This document shows, one piece after another, positions 1 to 5,617 of a DNA stretch of 5,617 nt. Source of the DNA: Lautropia sp. Lineage in GTDB: Bacteria; Pseudomonadota; Gammaproteobacteria; Burkholderiales; Burkholderiaceae_E. Location: positions 1 through 5,617 of the forward strand of contig JACCRJ010000120.1 in assembly GCA_013813615.1 (NCBI GenBank), written 5' to 3'. Under the pieces are notes generated by a model, which worked only from the letters and a program-made list of their open reading frames with translations, made no database searches and had not been told where the DNA came from. A program made the position numbers and the translations under genes. How positions within the stretch are numbered: the stretch's first letter is position 1; each line of letters begins with the position of its first letter.

Positions 1-1
1 G

Positions 2-736
2 GAGCAGGCGGCGCACGGTTATGAAACTGAGATCAGGGTTCCCTCGTGGGACAACTGCTCAACCTGCAAGGGCAGCGGCGCCAAGCCCGGAACCAAGCCG
101 CAGACCTGCCGGACGTGCGGCGGCCATGGGGTGGTCCGCATCCAGCAGGGCTTCTTCTCGGTGCAGCAGACCTGCCCGACCTGCCACGGAACGGGCAAGG
201 TCATACCCGAGCCCTGCGAGGCCTGCGAAGGCGTCGGCCGGATCAAGCGGACCAAGACGCTGCAGGTCAAGATTCCGGCGGGCATCGACGACGGCATGCG
301 CATCCGCTCGGCGGGCAACGGCGAACCCGGCGTGAACGGCGGCCCGGCGGGCGACCTCTACGTCGAGATCCGGATCAAGGAGCATTCAGTCTTCAAGCGT
401 GACGGCGACGACCTGCATTGCGAGGTGCCGATCGGCATCACCACGGCGGCACTCGGCGGAACCATCCAGGTCCCCACCCTCGGTGGCAAGGCCGAGATCG
501 AACTGCCGGAAGGCGTGCAGACCGGCAAGGTGTTCCGGCTGCGCGGCAAGGGCATCAAGGGCGTGAGATCCGCCCATCCGGGCGACCTTTACGCACATAT
601 CGCGCTGGAGACCCCGGTGCGGCTGACGGACAAGCAGAAGCAGATCCTGCGGGACCTCGACCAGAGCTTGTCGGATGCCAGGCACAGCCCGCAGACGCGC
701 AGCTGGAAGGACCGGGTCAAGGAGTTCTTTCAGTAG
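2..736 (+). CDS. dnaJ: Chaperone protein DnaJ (Hsp40), 5'-truncated by window edge
   Basis: This is the C-terminal 244 residues of DnaJ, the cytosolic co-chaperone that delivers unfolded clients to DnaK and stimulates its ATPase. The frame is open from base 2, so the J domain, the G/F region and the start of the first client-binding domain lie off the left edge (about 130 residues, from the family's usual length of about 375). All four CxxCxGxG zinc-finger repeats are intact: cysteines at window residues 19/22, 36/39, 58/61 and 72/75 (bases 56-231), enough for two zinc sites. Beta-sandwich client-binding domains follow ([12 protein letters not shown], then LRGKGIKG), and the protein ends in the typical basic-aromatic tail ([11 protein letters not shown]). 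The GTG at 131 is internal and not a real start. The sequence resembles betaproteobacterial DnaJ. The gene usually follows grpE/dnaK, which would lie upstream. A probable terminator follows it, so it is likely transcribed separately from the formate dehydrogenase genes. Confidence 0.97.
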   Translation, partial: EQAAHGYETEIRVPSWDNCSTCKGSGAKPGTKPQTCRTCGGHGVVRIQQGFFSVQQTCPTCHGTGKVIPEPCEACEGVGRIKRTKTLQVKIPAGIDDGMRIRSAGNGEPGVNGGPAGDLYVEIRIKEHSVFKRDGDDLHCEVPIGITTAALGGTIQVPTLGGKAEIELPEGVQTGKVFRLRGKGIKGVRSAHPGDLYAHIALETPVRLTDKQKQILRDLDQSLSDARHSPQTRSWKDRVKEFFQ

Positions 737-781
737 CGCACGGTGCTGCCGCGTCCAGGCAGGGGGTTGCTGCCGCTGCAG

Positions 782-808
782 GTCCGGTGAAGGCGGACGG
801 GCTTTTTT
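782..808 (+). terminator. Probable Rho-independent terminator after dnaJ
   Basis: A 5-bp GC-rich stem (GTCCG at 782-786 with CGGAC at 794-798) has a 7-base loop. It is followed by GGGC and a run of six T at 803-808. Two outer pairs (778-779 with 801-802) could extend the stem across a two-base mismatch. It lies 45 bases after the dnaJ stop and before the next gene, where a dnaJ terminator is expected. The stem is short and is separated from the T run by four bases, so termination may be only partial. Confidence 0.55.
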
Positions 809-836
809 GCAGCAGCTGGCCCGACTGGGCTACAGT
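807..836 (+). promoter_or_regulatory. Candidate sigma-70-type promoter for the formate dehydrogenase operon
   Basis: TTGCAG (807-812, three of six matches to TTGACA) is separated by 18 bases from TACAGT (831-836, four of six matches to TATAAT). It lies directly after the terminator T run and just before the ATG at 843. Transcription from it would begin at about 842-845, so the mRNA would start at or next to that ATG. The boxes are weak and the assignment rests on position and spacing only. The spacer contains a small hairpin (TGGCCC at 817-822, GACT loop, GGGCTA at 827-832, with one G-T pair). Confidence 0.3.
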
Positions 837-842
837 CACGGC

Positions 843-2588
843 ATGCGCGATATCGAAATCAGACGTCCCATAGGACGCGGCAAAGGGAGACCAGTGGACG
901 CGGCGGCGCGTGATGCCGTCCGTGACCTTCTCGGAGACTGCCCCCGCCGTCCCGACCTGCTGATCGAATACCTCCACCTGATCCAGGACTCGCAGTCCTG
1001 CCTGCCGGTGGCGATGCTGACCGCGCTGGCCGGGGAACTGCGGCTGTCGCAGGCCGAGGTGTTCGAAGTCGCCACCTTCTATCATCACTTCGACGTGGTG
1101 AAGGAAGGCGAGGCTCGACCCCCGGCGCTCACCATCCGCGTCTGTGATTCCGCGCCCTGCATGATGGCGGGCGCGGAAAAGCTGCTCGGGTCGCTCGAGC
1201 GGTACGCGCACCGGTCGGCGACGCCGATGCGCATCCAGCGGGTGCCTTGCGTGGGCCGCTGTGCCGAGGCGCCTGCAGCCGTGGTACACCAGTTTCCCGT
1301 CGCGCCGGCTACTCTGGAAGCGGTCGACGAAGCGGTGCTCGGCAGGCTGCGCGAGTGCCCTGTGCCGGCTGAGGCGATTCGGCTGGAGGCCGCGCTGGCC
1401 GACGGCGCCTACGGCACGCTGCGACAGTTGCTGTTCGCGCCGCGCAGCGCCGAGGCGCTGGAGGCGGTCTATTCCCGACTGGAGAGCGCCGGTCTCCGCG
1501 GGCTGGGGGGCGCCGGCTTTCCTGCGGGCCGCAAGTGGCGAATCGTCGCACAGCAGCCGGGGCAGCGCCTGCTGGCGGTCAACGCCGACGAAGGCGAGCC
1601 CGGGACCTTCAAGGACCGGCACTACCTCGAGCGCCGGCCCCACCAGTTCCTGGAGGGCATGCTGATCGCGGCCTGGGCCGTCGACTGTCAGGCATGCTAC
1701 ATCTACCTGCGCGACGAGTATCCCGGCGTGCGGCGGCTGCTGGAAGCGGAGATTGCAGCGGTGCAGTCGCTCGCAGTCGGTTTGTGGGCCGAGCAGGGCT
1801 GGCCGCTGCCGAGAATCCACCTGCGTCGCGGCGCGGGCGCCTATATCTGCGGCGAAGAGAGCGGGATGCTCGAATCGATCGAAGGCAGGCGCGGCATGCC
1901 CCGCCTGCGCCCGCCCTATATCGCGGAGATCGGGCTGTTCGACCGGCCGACGCTCGCCCACAATGTGGAGACCCTCTACTGGGTTCCCGAGATCGTCGCT
2001 CGCGGCCCCGAATGGTTCGGATCGCACGGCCGCCGCGGCCGCAAGGGCCTGCGCAGCTTCTCCGTGTCCGGCAGGGTGCGCAGCCCGGGCGTCAAACTGG
2101 CGCCGGCGGGCATCTCGCTGCGGGAGCTGGTCGACGAATATTGCGAGGGCATGCTGCCGGGTCATGAACTCTACGGCTATCTTCCCGGCGGCGCTTCCGG
2201 CGGCATCCTGCCGGCGACGCTCGCCGACGAGCCGCTGGACTTCGACACCCTGCAGAAGCACGGCTGCTTCATCGGCTCGGCGGCGGTGATCGTCCTGTCG
2301 CAGCACGATCGCGCCCGGGACGTCGCGCACAACATGATGGCGTTTTTCCGGCACGAGTCCTGCGGGCAGTGCACGCCGTGTCGCAGCGGCACAGCCAAGG
2401 CGGTCGGCCTGATGCAGGATCCGGTGTGGAACGTCCCGCTGATGCAGGACCTGTCGGCGGTGATGATCGACGCGTCCATCTGCGGGCTCGGCCAGGCCGC
2501 GCCCAACCCGATGCTGTCGGTGCTGCGGTTCTTCCCCGGGGAAGTAGCCGACGGAACCGCCTGTCCGAACCCGGAGAGCAAGACATGA
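843..2588 (+). CDS. NAD-dependent formate dehydrogenase, fused NuoE/NuoF-type diaphorase (beta) subunit (Fdh1B/FdwB-like)
   Basis: This 581-residue subunit takes electrons from the catalytic subunit and reduces NAD+ in the cytoplasm. Residues of about 17-165 form a NuoE-like thioredoxin-fold domain with [2Fe-2S] ligands C101-x4-C106 and C136-x3-C140. A linker leads to a NuoF-like domain from about 180 onward. That domain has the FMN/NADH motifs GLGGAGFPAGRKW (220-232), NADEGEPGTFKDR (247-259) and GAGAYICGEES (330-340), and a [4Fe-4S] site C507-x2-C510-x2-C513 with C547. Separate NuoE and NuoF proteins are each far shorter, so this is a true fusion; the same architecture is known from Methylobacterium FDH1 beta. 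It overlaps the catalytic-subunit gene by four bases. The ATG at 843 has no Shine-Dalgarno sequence. An in-frame GTG at 894 does, but residues KGRPVD around that GTG seem to match the family upstream of it, which favours 843. A stand-alone hydrogenase or complex I diaphorase is less likely given the next gene. Confidence 0.93.
   Translation: MRDIEIRRPIGRGKGRPVDAAARDAVRDLLGDCPRRPDLLIEYLHLIQDSQSCLPVAMLTALAGELRLSQAEVFEVATFYHHFDVVKEGEARPPALTIRVCDSAPCMMAGAEKLLGSLERYAHRSATPMRIQRVPCVGRCAEAPAAVVHQFPVAPATLEAVDEAVLGRLRECPVPAEAIRLEAALADGAYGTLRQLLFAPRSAEALEAVYSRLESAGLRGLGGAGFPAGRKWRIVAQQPGQRLLAVNADEGEPGTFKDRHYLERRPHQFLEGMLIAAWAVDCQACYIYLRDEYPGVRRLLEAEIAAVQSLAVGLWAEQGWPLPRIHLRRGAGAYICGEESGMLESIEGRRGMPRLRPPYIAEIGLFDRPTLAHNVETLYWVPEIVARGPEWFGSHGRRGRKGLRSFSVSGRVRSPGVKLAPAGISLRELVDEYCEGMLPGHELYGYLPGGASGGILPATLADEPLDFDTLQKHGCFIGSAAVIVLSQHDRARDVAHNMMAFFRHESCGQCTPCRSGTAKAVGLMQDPVWNVPLMQDLSAVMIDASICGLGQAAPNPMLSVLRFFPGEVADGTACPNPESKT
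885..896 (+). promoter_or_regulatory. Alternative ribosome binding site and GTG start for the diaphorase subunit
   Basis: GGGAGA at 885-890 lies four bases before an in-frame GTG at 894-896, a slightly short but usable spacing. Starting here would give a 564-residue protein with the whole NuoE domain kept, and the candidate promoter upstream would then give a leader of about 50 bases. The arguments against it are the family-like residues encoded just before the GTG and the uninterrupted frame back to 843. It matters because the upstream ATG has no visible Shine-Dalgarno sequence. Confidence 0.35.
2573..2588 (+). promoter_or_regulatory. Shine-Dalgarno and ATGA stop/start overlap coupling the two FDH genes
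   Basis: GGAG at 2573-2576 sits eight bases before the ATG at 2585. The TGA stop of the upstream gene uses bases 2586-2588, giving the overlap ATGA. This fixes the start of the catalytic subunit although its frame is open for another 216 bases upstream. It also suggests translational coupling, suited to equal amounts of the two subunits. Confidence 0.8.
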
Positions 2589-5353
2589 ATGCGCCGATCC
2601 GCGCCGAGGCCCTCGCGGTCGAATTCGAACTCGACGGGAAGGCTTGCTCGGCCCTGGCCGGCGAGACCATCCTGCAGGCAGCGCGACGCGCCGGCGCCGA
2701 GATTCCGACGCTCTGCTACCAGGACGGCTATCGTCCGGACGGCAACTGCCGGGTCTGCATGGTGGAAATCGAGGGCGAGCGTGTGCTGGCGCCGTCCTGC
2801 TGCAGGAGTCCAAAGCCCGGCATGAAGGTCCAGATCGACAGCAGCCGCGCCACCGCGGCTCGCAGGACGGTTCTTGAACTGCTGATGGCGGACGCGCCGG
2901 CGCTCGAGCAGCGCGTCGATTCGGAACTGATGAACTGGGCTGCCCGGGAAGGGGTTCTGCAGAGCCGGTTCCCGGCGCGCGCACGGATAGCGCCCGACCG
3001 CACCCACCCGGGCATAGCGGTGAACCTGGATGCCTGTATCCAGTGCGGCCGCTGCGTGCGCGGCTGCCGGGAGGAACAGGTCAACGACGTGATCGGCTTC
3101 GCCTGGCGCGGCGATGCGGCGATGATCGTGTTCGACATGGACGACCCGATGGGCGCGTCCACCTGCGTCGCGTGTGGTGAATGCGTGCAGGCCTGCCCGA
3201 CCGGCGCCTTGATGCCCAAGCTGCCGGGCAGCAATGACGTCGCGCCGCGCGAGGTGGAGAAGAAGGTCGATTCGCTCTGCCCGTTCTGCGGCGTCGGCTG
3301 CCAACTCACCTACAACATCACCGCCAACCGCATCCTCTTCGTCGAGGGCAAGGATGGCCCCGCCAACCACTCGCGGTTGTGCGTCAAGGGCCGCTATGGC
3401 TTCGACTATGCGATGAGTCCCGACCGGCTCACGGTCCCGCTGATCCGCAAGGAAGGCTTTGCCAAGAACGCTCACTTCGACCGGGTTCCCGACGACTGGC
3501 GGGAGGCGTTTCGCGAGGCGACCTGGGAGGAAGCGCTCGATCACGCGGGGCTCGGCCTTGCCCGCATCCGTGACCGGCACGGGCCGAAGTCGCTCGCCGG
3601 GTTCGGCTCGGCCAAGGGGAGCAACGAAGAGGCCTACCTGTTCCAGAAGCTGGTGCGCATCGGCTTCGGCAGCAACAACGTCGACCACTGCACGCGCCTG
3701 TGCCATGCGTCGTCGGTCGCGGCGCTGCTGGAAGGCATCGGGTCGGGCGCGGTCTCGAACCAGGTGAGCGACGTGCAGTTCGCCGACGTCATCTTCGTGA
3801 TCGGCGCCAATCCCACCGCCAACCATCCGGTGGCTGCAACCTGGATCAAGAACGCAGTCAAGCGGGGCGCCCGACTGGTGGTGGCGGATCCGCGCCGCAC
3901 CGACCTCGCGCGCCATGCCGCACACGTGCTGCAGTTCACGGCCGACAGCGATGTGGCGCTCCTGAACGCCCTGATCCATGTGGTCATCGACGAAGGCCTG
4001 GTGGATCGGCAGTTCGTCGAGCAACGCACGCTGAATTTCTCCGCGATACGGGACAACGTGGCCGCCTGCACGCCGGAGGCGATGGCGCCGATCTGCGGCA
4101 TTCCTGCCGACACCATTCGCGAGGTCGCGCGCCTCTATGCCAGCAGCCGGGCTTCGATGATCTTCTGGGGGATGGGGATTTCGCAGCATGTGCACGGTAC
4201 CGACAATGTCCGCTGCCTCATTTCGCTGGCGCTGATCACCGGCCAGATCGCCCGCCCCGGGACTGGGTTGCATCCGCTGCGCGGGCAGAACAACGTGCAG
4301 GGGGCGTCCGACGCTGGCCTGATCCCGATGATGTTTCCCGACTACCGCCGAGTGGACGACGGCAGCGCCATCGAGCGCTTCGAGAAGTTGTGGAACGTGG
4401 CCCTGGACCATGAACCAGGCCTGACCGTGGTTGAGATCATGCACGCCGCCAGCCGCGGCGAGATCCGCGGCATGTACGTGATGGGCGAAAACCCGGCGAT
4501 GTCGGATCCGGACCTGCGCCATGCGCGCGAAGCCCTGGCGTCTCTCGATCTGCTGGTCGTGCAGGACATCTTTCCCACTGAGACGGCCTGGCTTGCCGAC
4601 GTGATTCTGCCGGCTTCGGCGTTTCCCGAGAAGAGTGGGACCTTCACCAATACCGACCGGATGGTGCAGCTGGCGCGCCAGGCGCTGGAGCCTCCGGGCC
4701 TCGCGCGCCAGGATCTCTGGATCATCAATCAGCTGGCCCGCCGGCTGGGCCTGGACTGGAACTATGAGCATCCCGCTGTGGTGTTCGAAGAGATGCGCAG
4801 CTGCATGGACTCGATCGCCGGCATCAGCTGGGACCGCATGGTCGCCCAGGGCAGCGTCACCTATCCCTGCACCGATGAAGACGATCCGGGGCAACCGGTG
4901 GTGTTCATGGACCGCTTTCCGACCCTGACCGGCAAGGCGAGCCTGGTGCCGGCCGGCCTTATCCCGGCGGACGAGCAGCCGGATTCCACGTACCCCTACG
5001 TCCTGGTCACCGGGCGGCAACTGGAGCACTGGCACACCGGGGCAATGACCCGGCGCTCGTATGTCCTTGACGCCATCGAACCGGAGGCCACGGCGGCGAT
5101 GCACGGCGACGAACTGGCCCGGCTCGGCCTGCAGCCCGGCGAGCTGGTGAAAGTCGCCTCGCGCAGGGGCGAGATCCGGCTGAAAGTGCGCGCCGATGAC
5201 GGCATTGCCCGGGGCAGCGTCTTCATACCGTTTGCCTACGCCGAAGCAGCGGCCAACCAGCTGACCAATCCGGTGCTGGATCCGTACGGCAAGATACCCG
5301 AGTTCAAGTATTGCGCCGTGCAGGTGACGCCGCTGGCGGCGGTGACCGGATAG
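2585..5353 (+). CDS. fdhF: NAD-dependent formate dehydrogenase, catalytic Mo/W-bisPGD (alpha) subunit (Fdh1A/FdwA-like)
   Basis: This 922-residue cytoplasmic subunit oxidises formate to CO2 (reversible in related enzymes) and feeds electrons to the diaphorase encoded just upstream. The domains in order are: an N-terminal [2Fe-2S] domain (C44, C55, C58 and C72 or C73); a two-cluster ferredoxin domain (C151/154/157/161 and C194/197/200/204); a proximal [4Fe-4S] site (C232/235/239/266, with the following CVKG lysine K268); the pterin-binding catalytic core; and a dinucleotide-binding domain from about 803. The metal ligand is Cys373, followed by His374 (RLCH, codon TGC at 3701), so no selenocysteine is needed. 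Arg566 in LRGQNNVQGA matches the conserved active-site arginine of E. coli FdhF. Cys373-His374 and Arg566 together favour formate over nitrate or other substrates. There are no ligands for the NuoG-type His/Cys cluster between residues 74 and 150. There is no Tat signal, as expected for a soluble enzyme. Sequence alone cannot say whether Mo or W is used. The symbol is the family-level one; fdwA or fdh1A may be more exact. Confidence 0.95.
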   Translation: MNAPIRAEALAVEFELDGKACSALAGETILQAARRAGAEIPTLCYQDGYRPDGNCRVCMVEIEGERVLAPSCCRSPKPGMKVQIDSSRATAARRTVLELLMADAPALEQRVDSELMNWAAREGVLQSRFPARARIAPDRTHPGIAVNLDACIQCGRCVRGCREEQVNDVIGFAWRGDAAMIVFDMDDPMGASTCVACGECVQACPTGALMPKLPGSNDVAPREVEKKVDSLCPFCGVGCQLTYNITANRILFVEGKDGPANHSRLCVKGRYGFDYAMSPDRLTVPLIRKEGFAKNAHFDRVPDDWREAFREATWEEALDHAGLGLARIRDRHGPKSLAGFGSAKGSNEEAYLFQKLVRIGFGSNNVDHCTRLCHASSVAALLEGIGSGAVSNQVSDVQFADVIFVIGANPTANHPVAATWIKNAVKRGARLVVADPRRTDLARHAAHVLQFTADSDVALLNALIHVVIDEGLVDRQFVEQRTLNFSAIRDNVAACTPEAMAPICGIPADTIREVARLYASSRASMIFWGMGISQHVHGTDNVRCLISLALITGQIARPGTGLHPLRGQNNVQGASDAGLIPMMFPDYRRVDDGSAIERFEKLWNVALDHEPGLTVVEIMHAASRGEIRGMYVMGENPAMSDPDLRHAREALASLDLLVVQDIFPTETAWLADVILPASAFPEKSGTFTNTDRMVQLARQALEPPGLARQDLWIINQLARRLGLDWNYEHPAVVFEEMRSCMDSIAGISWDRMVAQGSVTYPCTDEDDPGQPVVFMDRFPTLTGKASLVPAGLIPADEQPDSTYPYVLVTGRQLEHWHTGAMTRRSYVLDAIEPEATAAMHGDELARLGLQPGELVKVASRRGEIRLKVRADDGIARGSVFIPFAYAEAAANQLTNPVLDPYGKIPEFKYCAVQVTPLAAVTG

Positions 5354-5397
5354 CGAAGCGGGGCCGGGGCAGCGTCTGGGACATCGGACGGAACCAC

Positions 5398-5403
5398 TAG
5401 AAT
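5398..5403 (+). promoter_or_regulatory. Candidate -10 box for the downstream VOC-family gene
   Basis: TAGAAT matches TATAAT at five of six positions and would start transcription at about 5410, some 29 bases before the ATG at 5439. No convincing -35 box is seen: CTGGGA at 5376-5381 has a 16-base spacer but only three matches. The 85-base gap after the catalytic-subunit stop shows no clear hairpin with a T run, so read-through from the FDH operon is also possible. Confidence 0.4.
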
Positions 5404-5438
5404 AGGTCCCCGTTGTCGAGAATTTCCCGAGGTTCCTC

Positions 5439-5617
5439 ATGAGTGGTTATCCCGTCAGCCAGCCGTTTCACCTGGCATTCCCGGTACACGATCTAGCGGC
5501 TGCCCGCGGCTTCTACGGCGGCCTGCTCGGCTGCCCGGAAGGGCGCAGCTCCAGCGACTGGGTCGACTTCGACCTGTTCGGCCACCAGATCGTCGCGCAC
5601 CTCGCGCCGGATGAGGT
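5439..5617 (+). CDS. VOC-superfamily (glyoxalase/dioxygenase-fold) protein, 3'-truncated by window edge
   Basis: Only the first 59 residues are present and the frame runs open off the right edge. They show the opening beta-alpha-beta module of the vicinal-oxygen-chelate fold: HLAFPVHDL (from residue 11), then an [11 protein letters not shown] helix segment, and [15 protein letters not shown]. His11 is at the usual position of the first metal ligand in this superfamily. The start is supported by GAGG at 5429-5432, six bases before the ATG. Members include glyoxalase I, extradiol dioxygenases and bleomycin-resistance proteins, so the reaction cannot be named from this fragment. It is separated from the FDH operon by 85 bases with its own possible -10 box, so a functional link to formate metabolism is not implied. 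Confidence 0.85.
   Translation, partial: MSGYPVSQPFHLAFPVHDLAAARGFYGGLLGCPEGRSSSDWVDFDLFGHQIVAHLAPDE

Noticed and set aside
817..831. Sigma-54-like -24/-12 element (TGGCCCG...GGGC)
   Set aside because: The GG and GC dinucleotides are one base closer than the required spacing, and the -12 part reads GGGC instead of TTGC.
675..842. Extension of the diaphorase frame upstream to the ATG at 675
   Set aside because: It would overlap the dnaJ end by 62 bases and read through the terminator region; the encoded residues have no domain and look non-coding.
2369..2584. Extension of the catalytic-subunit frame upstream of 2585
   Set aside because: It overlaps the [4Fe-4S] region of the diaphorase gene. 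The ATG at 2585 has a good Shine-Dalgarno and begins just before the conserved [2Fe-2S] domain.
717..2984. 755-codon open frame on the - strand opposite the diaphorase gene
   Set aside because: Same cause: a low-complexity Arg/Pro/Ala-rich translation, no motif, and complete overlap with a well-supported + strand gene.
3701..3703. Possible selenocysteine at the active site, as in E. coli FdhF
   Set aside because: The codon is TGC (cysteine), and there is no in-frame TGA in the gene.
2177..5440. 1087-codon open frame on the - strand opposite the catalytic-subunit gene
   Set aside because: Long antisense frames are common opposite GC-rich genes with strong third-position bias. The translation shows no recognisable domain, is very rich in Arg/His/Ala, and lies opposite a fully motif-supported gene.

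Overview
This window is GC-rich proteobacterial chromosome. The DnaJ fragment at the left edge resembles betaproteobacterial DnaJ most closely, judged from memory of the family and not from a search. All genes that can be supported lie on the + strand. The order is: the 3' two thirds of dnaJ (cut by the left edge), a short intergenic stretch with a probable intrinsic terminator, a two-gene operon for a soluble NAD-linked formate dehydrogenase, a second short intergenic stretch with a possible promoter, and the 5' end of a glyoxalase/VOC-fold gene (cut by the right edge).

The centrepiece is the formate dehydrogenase. The first gene (843-2588) encodes a fused NuoE+NuoF diaphorase subunit. It has a thioredoxin-like [2Fe-2S] domain joined to the FMN/NADH-binding domain and its [4Fe-4S] cluster. 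The second gene (2585-5353) overlaps it by four bases and encodes the large catalytic subunit, which has an N-terminal [2Fe-2S] domain, a two-cluster ferredoxin domain, and a molybdenum/tungsten bis-pterin catalytic domain with a cysteine ligand. Together they should oxidise formate to CO2 at the Mo/W centre, pass electrons along the Fe-S chain to FMN, and reduce NAD+; the reverse reaction is also possible. The two-subunit layout matches the Methylobacterium FDH1 / Cupriavidus FdwAB type, not the FdsGBACD type with separate gamma and beta subunits. No FdsC, FdsD or FdhD maturation gene is visible, so those factors must be encoded elsewhere.

The most notable points are the fused diaphorase subunit, the complete absence of ligands for the complex-I-type His/Cys [4Fe-4S] cluster in the large subunit, and an unresolved translation start for the first gene (a possibly leaderless ATG, or a GTG with a Shine-Dalgarno sequence). 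I see no mobile element, CRISPR array, RNA gene or clearly undescribed system here.
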